From Metabacillus arenae (GTDB lineage Bacteria > Bacillota > Bacilli > Bacillales > Bacillaceae): a DNA stretch of 64,000 nucleotides. Of the stretch, positions 26,030 through 34,369 are shown one piece after another. A program made the position numbers and the translations under genes. The stretch lies in contig NZ_JACXAI010000003.1 of NCBI RefSeq assembly GCF_014773385.1, positions 124,001 to 188,000 of the forward strand, in the 5' to 3' direction. Numbering within the stretch: the first letter of the stretch is position 1; every line of letters starts with the position of its first letter. Below the pieces are notes generated by a model, which was not told the origin of the DNA, did no database searches, and saw nothing but the letters and a program-made list of their open reading frames with translations.

Positions 26030-26206
26030 GTGAGGATAGAGGTGCAAAGATCATGAGTACACAATGTAAGGAGAATGAGATCCATTGACCATTGTGGAAA
26101 GGGGTATTTGCCGAAGCAGAAAGAATCTCATGTTCTTGAAGCTGGTTCTGCTATTGAATAAATGCAGAACTGTCGTATAGGAAACTATATGGAGGGCTAT
26201 CTTACG
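26030..26206 (+). promoter_or_regulatory. Lysine riboswitch (L-box)
   Basis: Upstream of dapA the sequence shows the L-box core elements in order: GATAGAGGTGCAAAGATCA, GAGTA, the P2 block AGGAGAATGAGATC, AAAGGGGTATTTGCCGAAGC, the GAAGCTGGTTCTGC / TTGAATAAATGCAGAACTG region, and the 3' block GGAGGGCTATCTTA. These match the B. subtilis lysC leader closely. A rho-independent terminator follows. Lysine binding should favour that terminator and switch dapA off. A weak promoter (TTGCAT near 25962, about 16-17 bp, TACATT) precedes it. Confidence 0.93.
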
Positions 26207-26240
26207 CACGGGAACGATTTTAATACATATTGTTTCTACT

Positions 26241-26271
26241 GCAACAGCGAGTCCCTCGTTGTTGCTTTTTT
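26241..26271 (+). terminator. Riboswitch-controlled terminator of dapA leader
   Basis: GCAACAGCGAG and CTCGTTGTTGC form a near-perfect stem with a 3-base loop, followed by TTTTTTGCG. It lies between the L-box and the dapA start. Confidence 0.9.
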
Positions 26272-26332
26272 GCGTTTTATTTGAAGGGCCCTTACTTAGC
26301 TAATTAAAAAATTTTATAAAGGGTGTGTCCTT

Positions 26333-27220
26333 ATGAATTTTGGCCAAGTTTTGACTGCAATGGTTACCCCGTTTGATCATAATGGCGAGGTTGATTTTAA
26401 CGCGACGAAAACATTAGTTGATTATTTAATTGCAAATGGTACTGATGGATTAGTTGTAGCAGGTACAACGGGAGAGTCTCCTACATTAACAACCGAAGAG
26501 AAGGCAGAATTATTCAAATGTGTTGTAAAGGCTGCTGATGGAAGAGTTCCCGTCATTGCTGGGACTGGTTCAAATAACACGAGAGCCTCAATCAGCGTAA
26601 CTAGACTTGCAGAGGAAGTAGGAGTCGATGGGGTTATGCTCGTTGCTCCGTACTACAACAAGCCGTCTCAAGAAGGATTGTATCAACATTTTAAAGCAAT
26701 TGCTGAATCAACATCATTACCAGTCATGCTCTATAATATTCCAGGACGAAGTGTTGTAAACATTTCAGCAGAGACAATTGTTCGTCTTTCACAAATTAGT
26801 AATATCGTATCAGTAAAGGAAGCAAGCGGCGACTTGGATGCCATGGCAGAAATCATTAGCAAAACACCTCATGATTTTACGCTGTACAACGGTGATGATG
26901 GGTTAACACTACCAATATTAGCGATCGGTGGAGCGGGTGTTGTTTCCGTTGCTTCGCATATCATTGGCAATGACCTGCAAGAAATGATCAATCTCTATAA
27001 AAAGGGTGATGTCCTACATGCGGCTTCTAAACACCGCAATCTGCTCCCAATCATGAATGCGTTATTTGCTGCACCAAGCCCTTCACCGGTTAAAGCTGCA
27101 TTAAATATGAATGGGGTACATGTTGGCGGGGTTCGCCTGCCGATGGTACCTTTAAGCGATGAAGAGCAAAATGCGCTTGAAAAAGCACTGCAAGCTAGTC
27201 ATATTAACGTAATTTGTTAA
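26333..27220 (+). CDS. dapA: 4-hydroxy-tetrahydrodipicolinate synthase
   Basis: 295 residues, normal for DapA. Condenses pyruvate with aspartate semialdehyde, the first committed step to diaminopimelate and lysine. Schiff-base Lys162 is in VSVKEASGD, Tyr134 in YNIPGRS, and the Thr45-Thr46 pair in AGTTGESPT; GVMLVAPYYNKPSQEGL is also canonical. The start is preceded by AAAGGGTGTG. A lysine riboswitch and terminator sit in the 5' leader and a 14-bp hairpin terminator follows, so the gene is a monocistronic, lysine-repressed unit. Because it stands alone rather than in the usual asd-dapG-dapA operon, it may be a second dapA copy serving vegetative lysine supply. Confidence 0.96.
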   Translation: MNFGQVLTAMVTPFDHNGEVDFNATKTLVDYLIANGTDGLVVAGTTGESPTLTTEEKAELFKCVVKAADGRVPVIAGTGSNNTRASISVTRLAEEVGVDGVMLVAPYYNKPSQEGLYQHFKAIAESTSLPVMLYNIPGRSVVNISAETIVRLSQISNIVSVKEASGDLDAMAEIISKTPHDFTLYNGDDGLTLPILAIGGAGVVSVASHIIGNDLQEMINLYKKGDVLHAASKHRNLLPIMNALFAAPSPSPVKAALNMNGVHVGGVRLPMVPLSDEEQNALEKALQASHINVIC

Positions 27221-27222
27221 AA

Positions 27223-27256
27223 CTGATAAAGAGAGATTTTTCTCTCTCTTTATCAG
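27223..27256 (+). terminator. dapA terminator
   Basis: CTGATAAAGAGAGA (27223-27236) pairs perfectly with TCTCTCTTTATCAG (27243-27256). Confidence 0.85.
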
Positions 27257-27387
27257 AAATTCCCCCACTTCTTTATAATGTTTTATGCAATCCATATAAT
27301 ATCTTACATCCCTTTTTACCTTTTTATAAATATTTTCATGAAAATAACCAATGCTATTTATGATCATGAGGTAAAGGAGATGATGAC

Positions 27388-27522
27388 ATGGGCAACCAAA
27401 CGGATGGGCGTCAAATTCGCTCAAGAGCTGAAAAAAGAGCAATCGAAAAAGGGCATGATGTTGGAGTGAGCGAATTTTCTAGAGGAAACGGTAGTCAAAA
27501 CAACCGAATTCCAAATAAATAA
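27388..27522 (+). CDS. Small hydrophilic protein, 44 aa
   Basis: ATG at 27388 with AAAGGAGATGATGAC upstream. The product (MGNQTDGRQIRSRAEKRAIE, then GVSEFSRGNGSQNNR) is very hydrophilic, basic and rich in Arg/Gly/Asn/Gln, with no cysteine or hydrophobic span. This composition resembles small Bacillaceae spore or stress proteins, but I do not recognise the exact family. A terminator follows at 27566-27608. Confidence 0.6.
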   Translation: MGNQTDGRQIRSRAEKRAIEKGHDVGVSEFSRGNGSQNNRIPNK

Positions 27523-27565
27523 AGATAAAAATTCATAAAAATAAAAAATAATCGTATTATTAATC

Positions 27566-27608
27566 AAAAAGACTGAACTCCGATTTACTTTATGAGCTCA
27601 GTCTTTTT
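27566..27608 (+). terminator. Terminator after the 44-aa gene
   Basis: AAAAAGACTGAACTC pairs with GAGCTCAGTCTTTTT with one mismatch; a T run ends it. Confidence 0.8.
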
Positions 27609-27711
27609 AAAATTCACATTATTCGCATTATCAAATATTAAGAAGAAAATATTCCATTTTGTAATTTACAGCAAGATTTTTTTCGTTAAGATTTACATAC
27701 TCTTTAGTTAC

Positions 27712-27850
27712 ATACTTCCCTTCCCCGTCACCTTCCACCTAGCTACTTGCTTCTGAACCCTCGGCGCTACCTCTTTCCCCAGCAGCTCTATCGCTTTCAT
27801 CACTTCTTTATGAGGCATTGAGCCAACTGATACCTGCAGCTTATCTTAGA
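27712..27850 (-). pseudogene. C-terminal remnant of LLM-class flavin-dependent monooxygenase
   Basis: On the minus strand, DKLQVSVGSMPHKEVMKAIE then LLGKEVAPRVQKQVARW is the typical C-terminal helix of luciferase-like monooxygenases (bacterial luciferase family), ending in a TGA/TAG-region near 27712. The rest of the gene is missing, so this is a deletion scar between the 44-aa gene and serA. Confidence 0.6.
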
Positions 27851-27875
27851 TGAATAAAATTTCCGATAAAAAAAG

Positions 27876-27909
27876 AAAAGGCTGCCGTTGGAAAAAACAG
27901 CAGCCTTTT
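27876..27909 (-). terminator. serA terminator
   Basis: AAAAGGCTGC and GCAGCCTTTT pair around a 14-base loop, 20 bp past the serA-like stop. Confidence 0.85.
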
Positions 27910-27929
27910 ATAATCAAATTTAAATATGA

Positions 27930-29129
27930 TTAGATGATGCGAGTTGTCACAATGCCTTCGATTTGCTTTATTTTTTCCTCCAATTGAGGAATGATATCGC
28001 CGTTTACTTCGTTGTCAATATCAATCATTGTGTATGCGTAGTCCCCTCGGCTTCTATTCACCATGTCTGCGATGTTTAAATGATAGCTTGATATAGTCTG
28101 TGTGATTTGCCCAACCATGTTTGGAACGTTTTGGTGAAAAGTCGCCACACGTCGCTTTCCTGTATAAGGTAGAGAAGCATTTGGAAAATTCACTGAGTTT
28201 TTGACGTTTCCTGTTTCTAAAAAGTCCTTCACCTGACGAGCTGCCATAATCGCACAGTTTTCCTCTGATTCTTTCGTAGAGGCACCAAGGTGTGGGATTG
28301 GAACGACATTTTTCATTTTTAACACATGTTCATTCGGGAAGTCTGTAATATACTTTCCTACTTTTCCACTTTCAAGTGCAGCTTCCATATCGGTTTCATT
28401 CACAAGATCACCGCGTGAGAAATTCAAAATATGAACATCCGGCTTCATGATGCTGAATGTTGCTTGGTTGAACATTCCTCTTGTGCCATCGGTCAACGGA
28501 ACGTGTACAGTTATATAATCAGCGTTAGCAAACAATTGTTCAATGGTCATCGCACGCTGTACTTTACGGGACAAGTTCCATGCTGTATCAACAGATATGA
28601 ACGGGTCAAACCCAATGACATCCATGTCTAAATCAAGCGCATCATTCGCGACAAGCGCACCGATTGCGCCTAAACCGATTACACCGAGAGTTTTCCCCTT
28701 AATTTCCTTTCCCACAAATTGTTTCTTTCCTGCTTCGACAAGCTTTGGAATTTGTTCTCCTTCTCCATCTAACGTTTTTGTCCAGGCCACACCTGCAAAA
28801 AGGTTGCGAGATGATGCTATTAATGTAGTTAATACCATTTCTTTCACAGCGTTAGCATTGGCGCCAGGGGTATTAAAAACAACAATTCCTTCCTCTGTAC
28901 ATTTGTCAACCGGAATATTATTGACACCAGCCCCGGCCCGCGCGATTGCTTTTAACTGATTGCCGAATTCCATTGCATGCATGTTAAAGCTGCGAACAAC
29001 AATGGCATCAGGGTTTTCGCTGTTATTGTCGACCGAAAAGCTATCCTTATTGAATACATTTAGCCCGCTTTCTGAAATATTATTTAAAGTTTTGATTGTT
29101 TTTAACTTGTCTAAAGTAATTGTGCTCAT
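27930..29129 (-). CDS. serA: D-3-phosphoglycerate dehydrogenase-like protein
   Basis: About 399 residues, the short type with one C-terminal ACT domain. Oxidises 3-phosphoglycerate to phosphohydroxypyruvate, the first step of serine synthesis. Rossmann motif GVIGLGAIG, RAGAGVNNIPV, NFSRGDLVNE (substrate Arg) and PIPHLGASTKESEENC (catalytic His) are visible; residues about 322-399 form the ACT domain (NVPNMVGQITQTISSYHLNI). ATG 29129 is preceded by AGAGGAGAAAACAAT; an in-frame start at 29165 lacks this. The leader carries a ZTP (pfl) riboswitch and terminator, tying expression to the folate/one-carbon state. A hydroxyacid dehydrogenase of related specificity cannot be excluded, but the riboswitch fits serine. 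Confidence 0.88.
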   Translation of the reverse strand: MSTITLDKLKTIKTLNNISESGLNVFNKDSFSVDNNSENPDAIVVRSFNMHAMEFGNQLKAIARAGAGVNNIPVDKCTEEGIVVFNTPGANANAVKEMVLTTLIASSRNLFAGVAWTKTLDGEGEQIPKLVEAGKKQFVGKEIKGKTLGVIGLGAIGALVANDALDLDMDVIGFDPFISVDTAWNLSRKVQRAMTIEQLFANADYITVHVPLTDGTRGMFNQATFSIMKPDVHILNFSRGDLVNETDMEAALESGKVGKYITDFPNEHVLKMKNVVPIPHLGASTKESEENCAIMAARQVKDFLETGNVKNSVNFPNASLPYTGKRRVATFHQNVPNMVGQITQTISSYHLNIADMVNRSRGDYAYTMIDIDNEVNGDIIPQLEEKIKQIEGIVTTRII

Positions 29130-29300
29130 ATTGTTTTCTCCTCTTTTCTTTTTGGTTATTTTCAAATTCCCGAGATATTAATGAACATGATTTTAAGCAA
29201 GGGAAATTGCCGCCATTCTCATTTTTTTATATCAGTATTTTCTGTATAAATAGAATAGAAAAGTTGTTTCGATTTCGATATCCCCTCCAATTAAACAGAA

Positions 29301-29329
29301 AGAGGTAAGGGATAAAATCCCTTACCTCT
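29301..29329 (-). terminator. Riboswitch-controlled terminator of serA leader
   Basis: AGAGGTAAGGGAT and ATCCCTTACCTCT form a perfect 13-bp stem with a 3-base loop; on the minus strand it is followed by TTCTGTTT. It abuts the 3' end of the ZTP aptamer. Confidence 0.9.
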
Positions 29330-29402
29330 GCCCAGGCGAACGGCTGCGACACTATGTGCTCCCTCACGGTTAACCGTGTTTCGCCAGTTACACATAGTCT
29401 TT
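29330..29402 (-). promoter_or_regulatory. ZTP (pfl) riboswitch
   Basis: On the minus strand the leader shows the two conserved parts of the pfl/ZTP aptamer: AACTGGCGAAACACGGTTAA with CCGTGAGGGAGC, a variable linker, and then the invariant CCGTTCGCCTGGGCA. The expression-platform terminator follows directly. ZTP binding, a sign of 10-formyl-tetrahydrofolate shortage, normally turns such genes on by preventing termination, which suits serine synthesis as the source of one-carbon units. Confidence 0.88.
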
Positions 29403-29675
29403 TCATTTCTTTTATTTTATCAAATTCTAACAAAACTTCAACCACAAATTTAAAAATATTCAATTTTAATTCTTTTCGTTCGGTGATTTGGTAAAATTTA
29501 CTATTATTTGAATGTTAACATTGAACCGCTAGATTTGAAACTTTAGAAAGAAATACAGTTCCTGTTGGGATTCAGCCGAGATACGTGTAAAAACGGGTCA
29601 TCGGCTTACTTTTATTTCTAAATTGCACAATATCAAAAATAGTATTAAAGAAACACGAATTGTGAAATTCAACCT

Positions 29676-29715
29676 AAAAAAGTCGAATTCCTTAGGAACC
29701 GACTTTTTAATTTGG
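29676..29715 (+). terminator. Orphan hairpin terminator
   Basis: AAAAAGTCG (29676-29684) and CGACTTTTT (29700-29708), with inner TTCC/GGAA pairing. No plus-strand gene precedes it; another imperfect hairpin (AGCCGA...TCGGCT) lies at 29575-29605. The 29403-29797 stretch holds nothing else recognised. Confidence 0.6.
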
Positions 29716-29797
29716 CTTGCTAAGCTAAAGCCCCCTATTGGGGGTAATACCAGCGAAGCTGACACCACCCGCAATGTAGATGTAATTATATGGGGAA

Positions 29798-29990
29798 TTA
29801 TTTATTGATGACCTCGTTATATCCCTGCTGTGCATCGGTGATTGCAAGCTTTGAATAGACCTCCAAGGACTTGCGGGCATGCCCCTGCCAGCTTCCACTC
29901 CGTCCAACCAACTCCGCGTCACTTCCTGATTCTGCCCCAATAAGGTCGATGAAATTCACCGGCCATTTTTTAAACGAACGACGAACCGCG
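29798..29990 (-). pseudogene. Unassigned C-terminal gene fragment at edge of GC-rich island
   Basis: An open frame ending at 29798 reads like protein (FKKWPVNFIDLIGAESG, AELVGRSGSWQGHARKSLEV, ITDAQQGYNEVINK) and has intermediate GC content, but it has no start and runs into the end of the GC-rich hydrolase gene in another frame. I do not recognise it; it is probably the tail of a gene truncated when the hydrolase segment arrived. Confidence 0.4.
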
Positions 29991-29999
29991 GTCTCGGTG

Positions 30000-31232
30000 T
30001 TAGTCTTCGATTGCCTGGTAGACCATGGTCCAGAAGTCGTGGATAAGATGCATCGAATCCGGGGTGGACATCCCGACCTGGGTGAGCAGGATTCCGGTGA
30101 GCTGTTTGTCCGGGTCGGCGTATGCCGCAGTTCCGCTTCCGCCGTCCCAGCCGAACTGGCCGATGGACGCGTAGTCGCCGCGGTAGGTGCGCACAGCCAT
30201 CCCGAAGCCCCAGCCGCCGTGCTGCCCTTGGCCGTGCGACAAATGGACATTGTTTTTGGCCAGGGCGTCTCGGGCTGCTTGCTGCTCGGGCGTGAGGCGG
30301 TTGGTGGTCATCAGCTGAACGGCGGGCCGGGACAGGATCCGTTTGGTCCCGTGCATCCCTTGGTTCAGCAGCATCCGTAAATACGCGTGATAGTCGTCGG
30401 CTGTTGAGAGCAAGCCACCGCCGCCTGCTTGGAACGCCGGAGGTTTGCTGTAGCGTCCGCCGGTGGCCTCGTCCCACACGATAAATTCTCCAGTCTGCGG
30501 ATCGGGGTTGTAGGCGGGTGGCAGCCTGTCAATCTTGTTGGCGGGCACGTAGAAGCAGGTGTCCTTCATTCCCAGCGGATCGAGGATGCGTTCGCGCAGG
30601 AACGTCTCGAATGTCTGACCCGTGACCCTGGCAACAAGCACGCCGAGCACTTCATTGCTGATGTGGTACTGCCAGCGCTCTCCGGGCTGGTAGCTCAGCG
30701 GGAGTGTACCCAGGCGGCGCATCCACTCGTCCGGCTCGGGCAACTCCTCCAGTGGCGTGTCGTATATCCCCACCTCGAAGATCGCGTTTTGGATCGGGGA
30801 GCCCTGCAACGTCAAATCCACTCCGAGCCCGAACGTGGAGGTCAACAGATCCCGTACGGTGATCGGCCGCCGCGCCTGCACGGTGTCGTCCAGAGGGCCG
30901 TCTGCCCGTTTCAGTACCTGCCGGTCTGAAAGTTCGGGCAGCCATGTGTCTACTGGGTCGTCCAGATGCAGCTTGCACTCGTCGAGCAGGATCATCACCG
31001 GTGCGACTGCGACCAGCTTGGAAGTGGACGCCATCCGGAAGATCGTGTCTCGGCGCATCGGCGCGCCACCATCATGGCGCATCGTGCCGATCGCTTCCAC
31101 GTACGTCTCACCGTATCGGCTGACTAGAGCGACGAGCCCAGGAATCTTCCCGGAATCGACATGCCGTGCCAGCACGTCGCGCATTCTGCGCAGCCCTGTT
31201 TCGGAGAAGCCGCTGTTGCTTTGTCCCATCAT
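30000..31232 (-). CDS. Serine hydrolase, beta-lactamase/esterase family (GC-rich, foreign)
   Basis: About 410 residues of the class C beta-lactamase-like/EstB family (PF00144 fold). SxxK nucleophile motif at about residues 69-72 (MASTSKLV), a tyrosine in WQYHISNEVLG, and GWDGGSGTAAY in place of the KTG motif; no signal peptide, so probably a cytoplasmic esterase or peptidase-like enzyme. AAAGGAGATCC precedes the ATG pair at 31232/31229. The gene is strikingly GC-rich with GC-ending codons, while its upstream leader and both flanks are AT-rich, so the coding part was transferred from a high-GC donor (actinobacterial-like) and sits behind a native-looking leader. Antisense open frames here are by-products of its codon bias. 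Confidence 0.85.
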   Translation of the reverse strand: MMGQSNSGFSETGLRRMRDVLARHVDSGKIPGLVALVSRYGETYVEAIGTMRHDGGAPMRRDTIFRMASTSKLVAVAPVMILLDECKLHLDDPVDTWLPELSDRQVLKRADGPLDDTVQARRPITVRDLLTSTFGLGVDLTLQGSPIQNAIFEVGIYDTPLEELPEPDEWMRRLGTLPLSYQPGERWQYHISNEVLGVLVARVTGQTFETFLRERILDPLGMKDTCFYVPANKIDRLPPAYNPDPQTGEFIVWDEATGGRYSKPPAFQAGGGGLLSTADDYHAYLRMLLNQGMHGTKRILSRPAVQLMTTNRLTPEQQAARDALAKNNVHLSHGQGQHGGWGFGMAVRTYRGDYASIGQFGWDGGSGTAAYADPDKQLTGILLTQVGMSTPDSMHLIHDFWTMVYQAIED

Positions 31233-31489
31233 GGATCTCCTTTCCTTTTCTGATGAATTAAAATTTTCTGTTGTATTCTTTTGCATTTGGTTTCCCTCTC
31301 TTTACTTTTTATCAGCCCTATTGTTTTCAACTACAGATTCTCTTTTGTTATTCATGCTTGAAGCCTTTGTCAAAAAGGTGTATTCAATTCATCAAAAAGA
31401 CTGAATATTGGCAATGATCTGACTCACCTCCTTTTCTGGGTAATCAGAATCGTGATATGTCCTGCACTTAGAATAGAGCCATGTGTTCA

Positions 31490-31600
31490 TCGGACGTTTA
31501 TTCTACAACCGTTGTCTTGCCCGCCCCATTGGATCAGAGCAGGGGGAAAATACTGCCTTTATCCACCTCGAAATATACGCCCTTTATGACTTGTAGCTAT
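31490..31600 (-). pseudogene. Fragment of ABC transporter ATPase (Walker A region)
   Basis: On the minus strand, VIKGVYFEVDKGSIFPLL, an in-frame TGA, then SNGAGKTTVVE read as the start of a DrrA/CcmA-type ATPase with an intact Walker A, followed by another stop. No further domains are recoverable. A ribosome-binding-like AAAAGGAGGTGA near 31420 is unrelated to this frame. Confidence 0.6.
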
Positions 31601-31863
31601 ATATCTTTATCTATCTACATATCTAATTCAATACTGCCCATTTTTTGCGAATAACTTTAACTTTCTAGATGCCCTATCTAAATCCCTTCCTTTTTCCAGA
31701 ATATGGACCGGTTTCGAAACAAAAATAAAAGAGCTCTCTTCAGCTTTTGTGTGTGCTTAATAAATTCACCCCATAAATCAACGTTTTGGAACTTTTAGAT
31801 TTGACTCTATAAAATTACTAAAATCTATTTATTTCATGTTCCAAAACCCATTCCATTTGATTT

Positions 31864-32268
31864 TTGGTTATACCTTGTGGTGTTTGGGAAGCTGTATATG
31901 TTATTGATGGATTGTTTAAAAATAAATCAGATATCCAGCCTGATACTTTACGGGAACAAATAACAGCAAGTCCAAATAAAGTTGAGGCATATAACGGCAT
32001 TTCAAAATGGCTTTTTTTCGGTGGAGATGGGGTTATTTCTGAAAATGATCCGGAAAAACAAGAAAAACATATTAAATATAATGATCCCGTTGCTAATGCT
32101 GTAATTTTTCAGAATGGTGGTGATATAGCGCTAATTTTATGGTCTCTCATGAAGGAAGGGTATAAGTTTTTACGAGAAGATCTTGTTATGCTGAGTCCAT
32201 ACCTTACAAGGCACATTAAACATTTTGGTGATTATGTCATCGATTACAAAACATCCTTCAAACAGTAG
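31864..32268 (+). pseudogene. Tn3-family transposase C-terminal fragment with internal deletion
   Basis: The open frame joins two parts of TnpA that are far apart in intact proteins: GVWEAVYVIDGLFKNKSDIQ (ahead of the usual HADTQGQS catalytic segment) and, from about 31946, LREQITASPNKVEAYNGISK, then NAVIFQNGGDIALILW and LSPYLTRHIKHFGDYVIDY at the normal C-terminus. About 120 codons including a catalytic Asp region are missing at the joint, yet the frame stays open. It would give a 134-residue non-catalytic peptide. Family comparison is from memory of Tn1546/Tn4430-type TnpA. Confidence 0.85.
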
Positions 32269-32294
32269 AGGAGAATATACCGGTATAAACATAA

Positions 32295-32340
32295 AAGGGG
32301 TCATCGACTGGAAATAAAAGTAATCCTATGACCCATTTTT
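32295..32340 (+). terminator. Hairpin after Tn3 remnant
   Basis: GGGTCAT and ATGACCC enclose a 25-base loop and are followed by ATTTTT. Confidence 0.5.
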
Positions 32341-32483
32341 ACATGTATTTCGGCTAAACCCCCTGTTAGGATACATTGCTTCATGTGAAGAAGTTTGCTT
32401 TTGCAGAAATCAACTTTTAATTAAACGTTTGTTTAAACATAACTTCAGAAATCCTTGATTTTATAAGATATGTTTTGAAAAAC

Positions 32484-32711
32484 TTATAAAGCAAGATTGT
32501 CCTTTTCAAATTCAAGAAGCTCCTCAAACAAATCTTCTAACTCTTGAGGTTTGCGGCTATTTCTTTTCAAGATTCACTTCCTTCTCCACTCGCTCAATGT
32601 ACTTATACAAAATTTCTTCTCTTTCCTTTATCAAGTGTACAAACCTCTTCCCTGTCATATAGACCTTCTTAACAAGCTCTCTCAAGCTGGTCTTCGCATG
32701 ATTTGATAAAA
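32484..32711 (-). pseudogene. Unassigned decayed coding stretch
   Basis: Two overlapping minus-strand frames look protein-like: SLRELVKKVYMTGKRFVHLI...KEVNLEKK ending at 32557 without a start, and a 28-codon frame starting at TTG 32570 (MKRNSRKPQELEDLFEELLE) ending at 32484. Both are charged and helical. This could be the scar of a two-gene element next to the Tn3 remnant; no family recognised. Confidence 0.3.
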
Positions 32712-33087
32712 GTTTATATCTTCAAGTTTCTTTCATTAATATTAACATTCCTGTCATCGTGAAAGTGAATGGATCAAAATCAATATGGCGTCTATTCAAG
32801 GAATTTTTGCAGAGATAAGATCTACTCAGGATTATATGAGGATACTGCAAATACCAAGGATTTGCTCATAATCTATTTGCAATTTCCTGGGCAAGCGCAT
32901 AAACTGACTTTTTCCAGCAATAAAGGAAAGAATTCGATCGTTCCATAGGTTTATACCCCATAATGAATGGATGAATCTTTTTATAGAATTGAGCTTGAAT
33001 AACAGGAAAATGATAAATTTCTTGGATTTCCATGAAAAAAAAACGCTATTCCATGATGATAGGAGCGCGCCTGATTATTTCGTTAAT
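32712..33087. other. 375-bp intergenic region
   Basis: No gene, repeat or RNA recognised; probably further decayed sequence downstream of the rhodanese gene. Confidence 0.35.
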
Positions 33088-33948
33088 CTACCTATCTAAT
33101 TCTCTTTCATTCCCTACAGCTACCGGATAATTTGCATGCGAAATCCAATCGCTCCAGCTCCCAGCATATAGCTTAACATTTGAGTATCCTGCTTCTTTTA
33201 GAGCTAGAATGTTCGGGCATGCAGAAACTCCTGACCCACAATAAACGATTACTTCTTTAGATAAAGGAATTTTAGAAAAATGAGCGATCAGCTCTTTCTT
33301 TTCCCTCCAGCTCCCCTCTTCGTTCAAAATGTCCTTCCAAAAATAATTTTTTGCCCCTGGGATATGTCCCGCTACAGGATCAATCGGTTCCATTTCGCCA
33401 AGATAACGTGGATTTTCTCTAGCGTCGATTAAGATTGTGTCTTTATGATTTAACTTCGTCTTAACTTCTAAATGATCTACCCATTTCCAATTATTATTTA
33501 ATTGTGGAAGTAAAGTTTTCGGGGAAGGATTAGGCACGACTTTAGTAACGGTTTTGTTTTCACTAATCCATTTTTTCAAGCCTCCATCTAATACAGCTGC
33601 ATCAGATATTCCTATGTAGTTCAATAACCACCATAGCCGAGAAGCGATCATTCCTCCTTGATCGTCATATATAACGACCTTGGAATCATTGCTTATTCCT
33701 AATTCACCAAGCTTTTTCGCCAATATGTCTTTATCAGGTAATGGGTGACGCCCTCCGTGTTTATCAATTGGCGTTGAAAGATGTTTTTCAAGATCTACAT
33801 AAACTGCACCAGGCAAATGTCCCTTTAAATATTGATTATACCCTTCCTCAGGATCGTTCAAATTAAATTGTGTATCCACTATGACTAGCTTTTTATTATT
33901 TCTTTCAATTTCAAAAGCAAGCCAATCTGTACTTACAATATATTGCAT
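33088..33948 (-). CDS. Sulfurtransferase with two rhodanese domains
   Basis: About 286 residues: an inactive N-terminal rhodanese domain (about 5-130, IVDTQFNLNDPEEGYNQYLKGHLPGA, no catalytic Cys) and an active C-terminal one (about 155-280) with the loop VYCGSGVSAC, whose first cysteine carries the persulfide. This layout belongs to thiosulfate/3-mercaptopyruvate sulfurtransferases (YnjE/SseA group). The loop does not distinguish the sulfur donor with certainty. AAGGAG lies seven bases before the ATG at 33948; the ATG two codons upstream is too close to it. Single-gene unit; cytoplasmic. Confidence 0.88.
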   Translation of the reverse strand: MQYIVSTDWLAFEIERNNKKLVIVDTQFNLNDPEEGYNQYLKGHLPGAVYVDLEKHLSTPIDKHGGRHPLPDKDILAKKLGELGISNDSKVVIYDDQGGMIASRLWWLLNYIGISDAAVLDGGLKKWISENKTVTKVVPNPSPKTLLPQLNNNWKWVDHLEVKTKLNHKDTILIDARENPRYLGEMEPIDPVAGHIPGAKNYFWKDILNEEGSWREKKELIAHFSKIPLSKEVIVYCGSGVSACPNILALKEAGYSNVKLYAGSWSDWISHANYPVAVGNERELDR

Positions 33949-34052
33949 AACCATTCTCCTTATCTAAAAAATATAGGTTCTCATCATCAAAGTTTACGTT
34001 CTAAGCTCATAACTGAATATGCAAAAGTATTAGAGTATACAGGTTGAAAAAA

Positions 34053-34186
34053 TCATTCGTTTTTGGTTTTTATTTCTTTCTTTAAGTAGTTTATTGTATC
34101 AGCTCTTTCTTGTATATCTTTGTTATCTAATGTAAGTTGTTCAATCAATCCCCAGACATCTTTCAATTTCCAGGGGAAACTGCAGA
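34053..34186 (-). pseudogene. Possible C-terminal fragment of unknown gene
   Basis: An open minus-strand stretch (LKDVWGLIEQLTLDNKDIQE, RADTINYLKKEIKTKNE, stop at 34053) looks like a helical C-terminus with no start. Family not recognised. Confidence 0.25.
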
Positions 34187-34369
34187 TGAATTTACCAAAG
34201 GGACAGAAAATTTAAAAAAGTGTTTTGGTTATTATTATTACTCATTTTTTAAAAATTGTCTCTATTTTTAAAAAATATCCCCTAGCTTACTGAATTTTCC
34301 CAAAATCACCTGATGCTATCTTTACCCCAAATTGCGTCTTATCGACAATGAAAAAGGATCTTCGTAAGA

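Noticed and set aside
28543-28959. 138-codon open frame on the plus strand inside serA
   Set aside because: Antisense shadow of serA; Ser/Pro-rich meaningless product, no start signal.
29871-31404. Long plus-strand and second-frame open readings over the GC-rich hydrolase (for example 29871-30380, 30429-30929, 30757-31404)
   Set aside because: High-GC codon bias removes stop codons from the other frames; none has a ribosome binding site or recognisable protein pattern, while the minus-strand hydrolase has full motifs.
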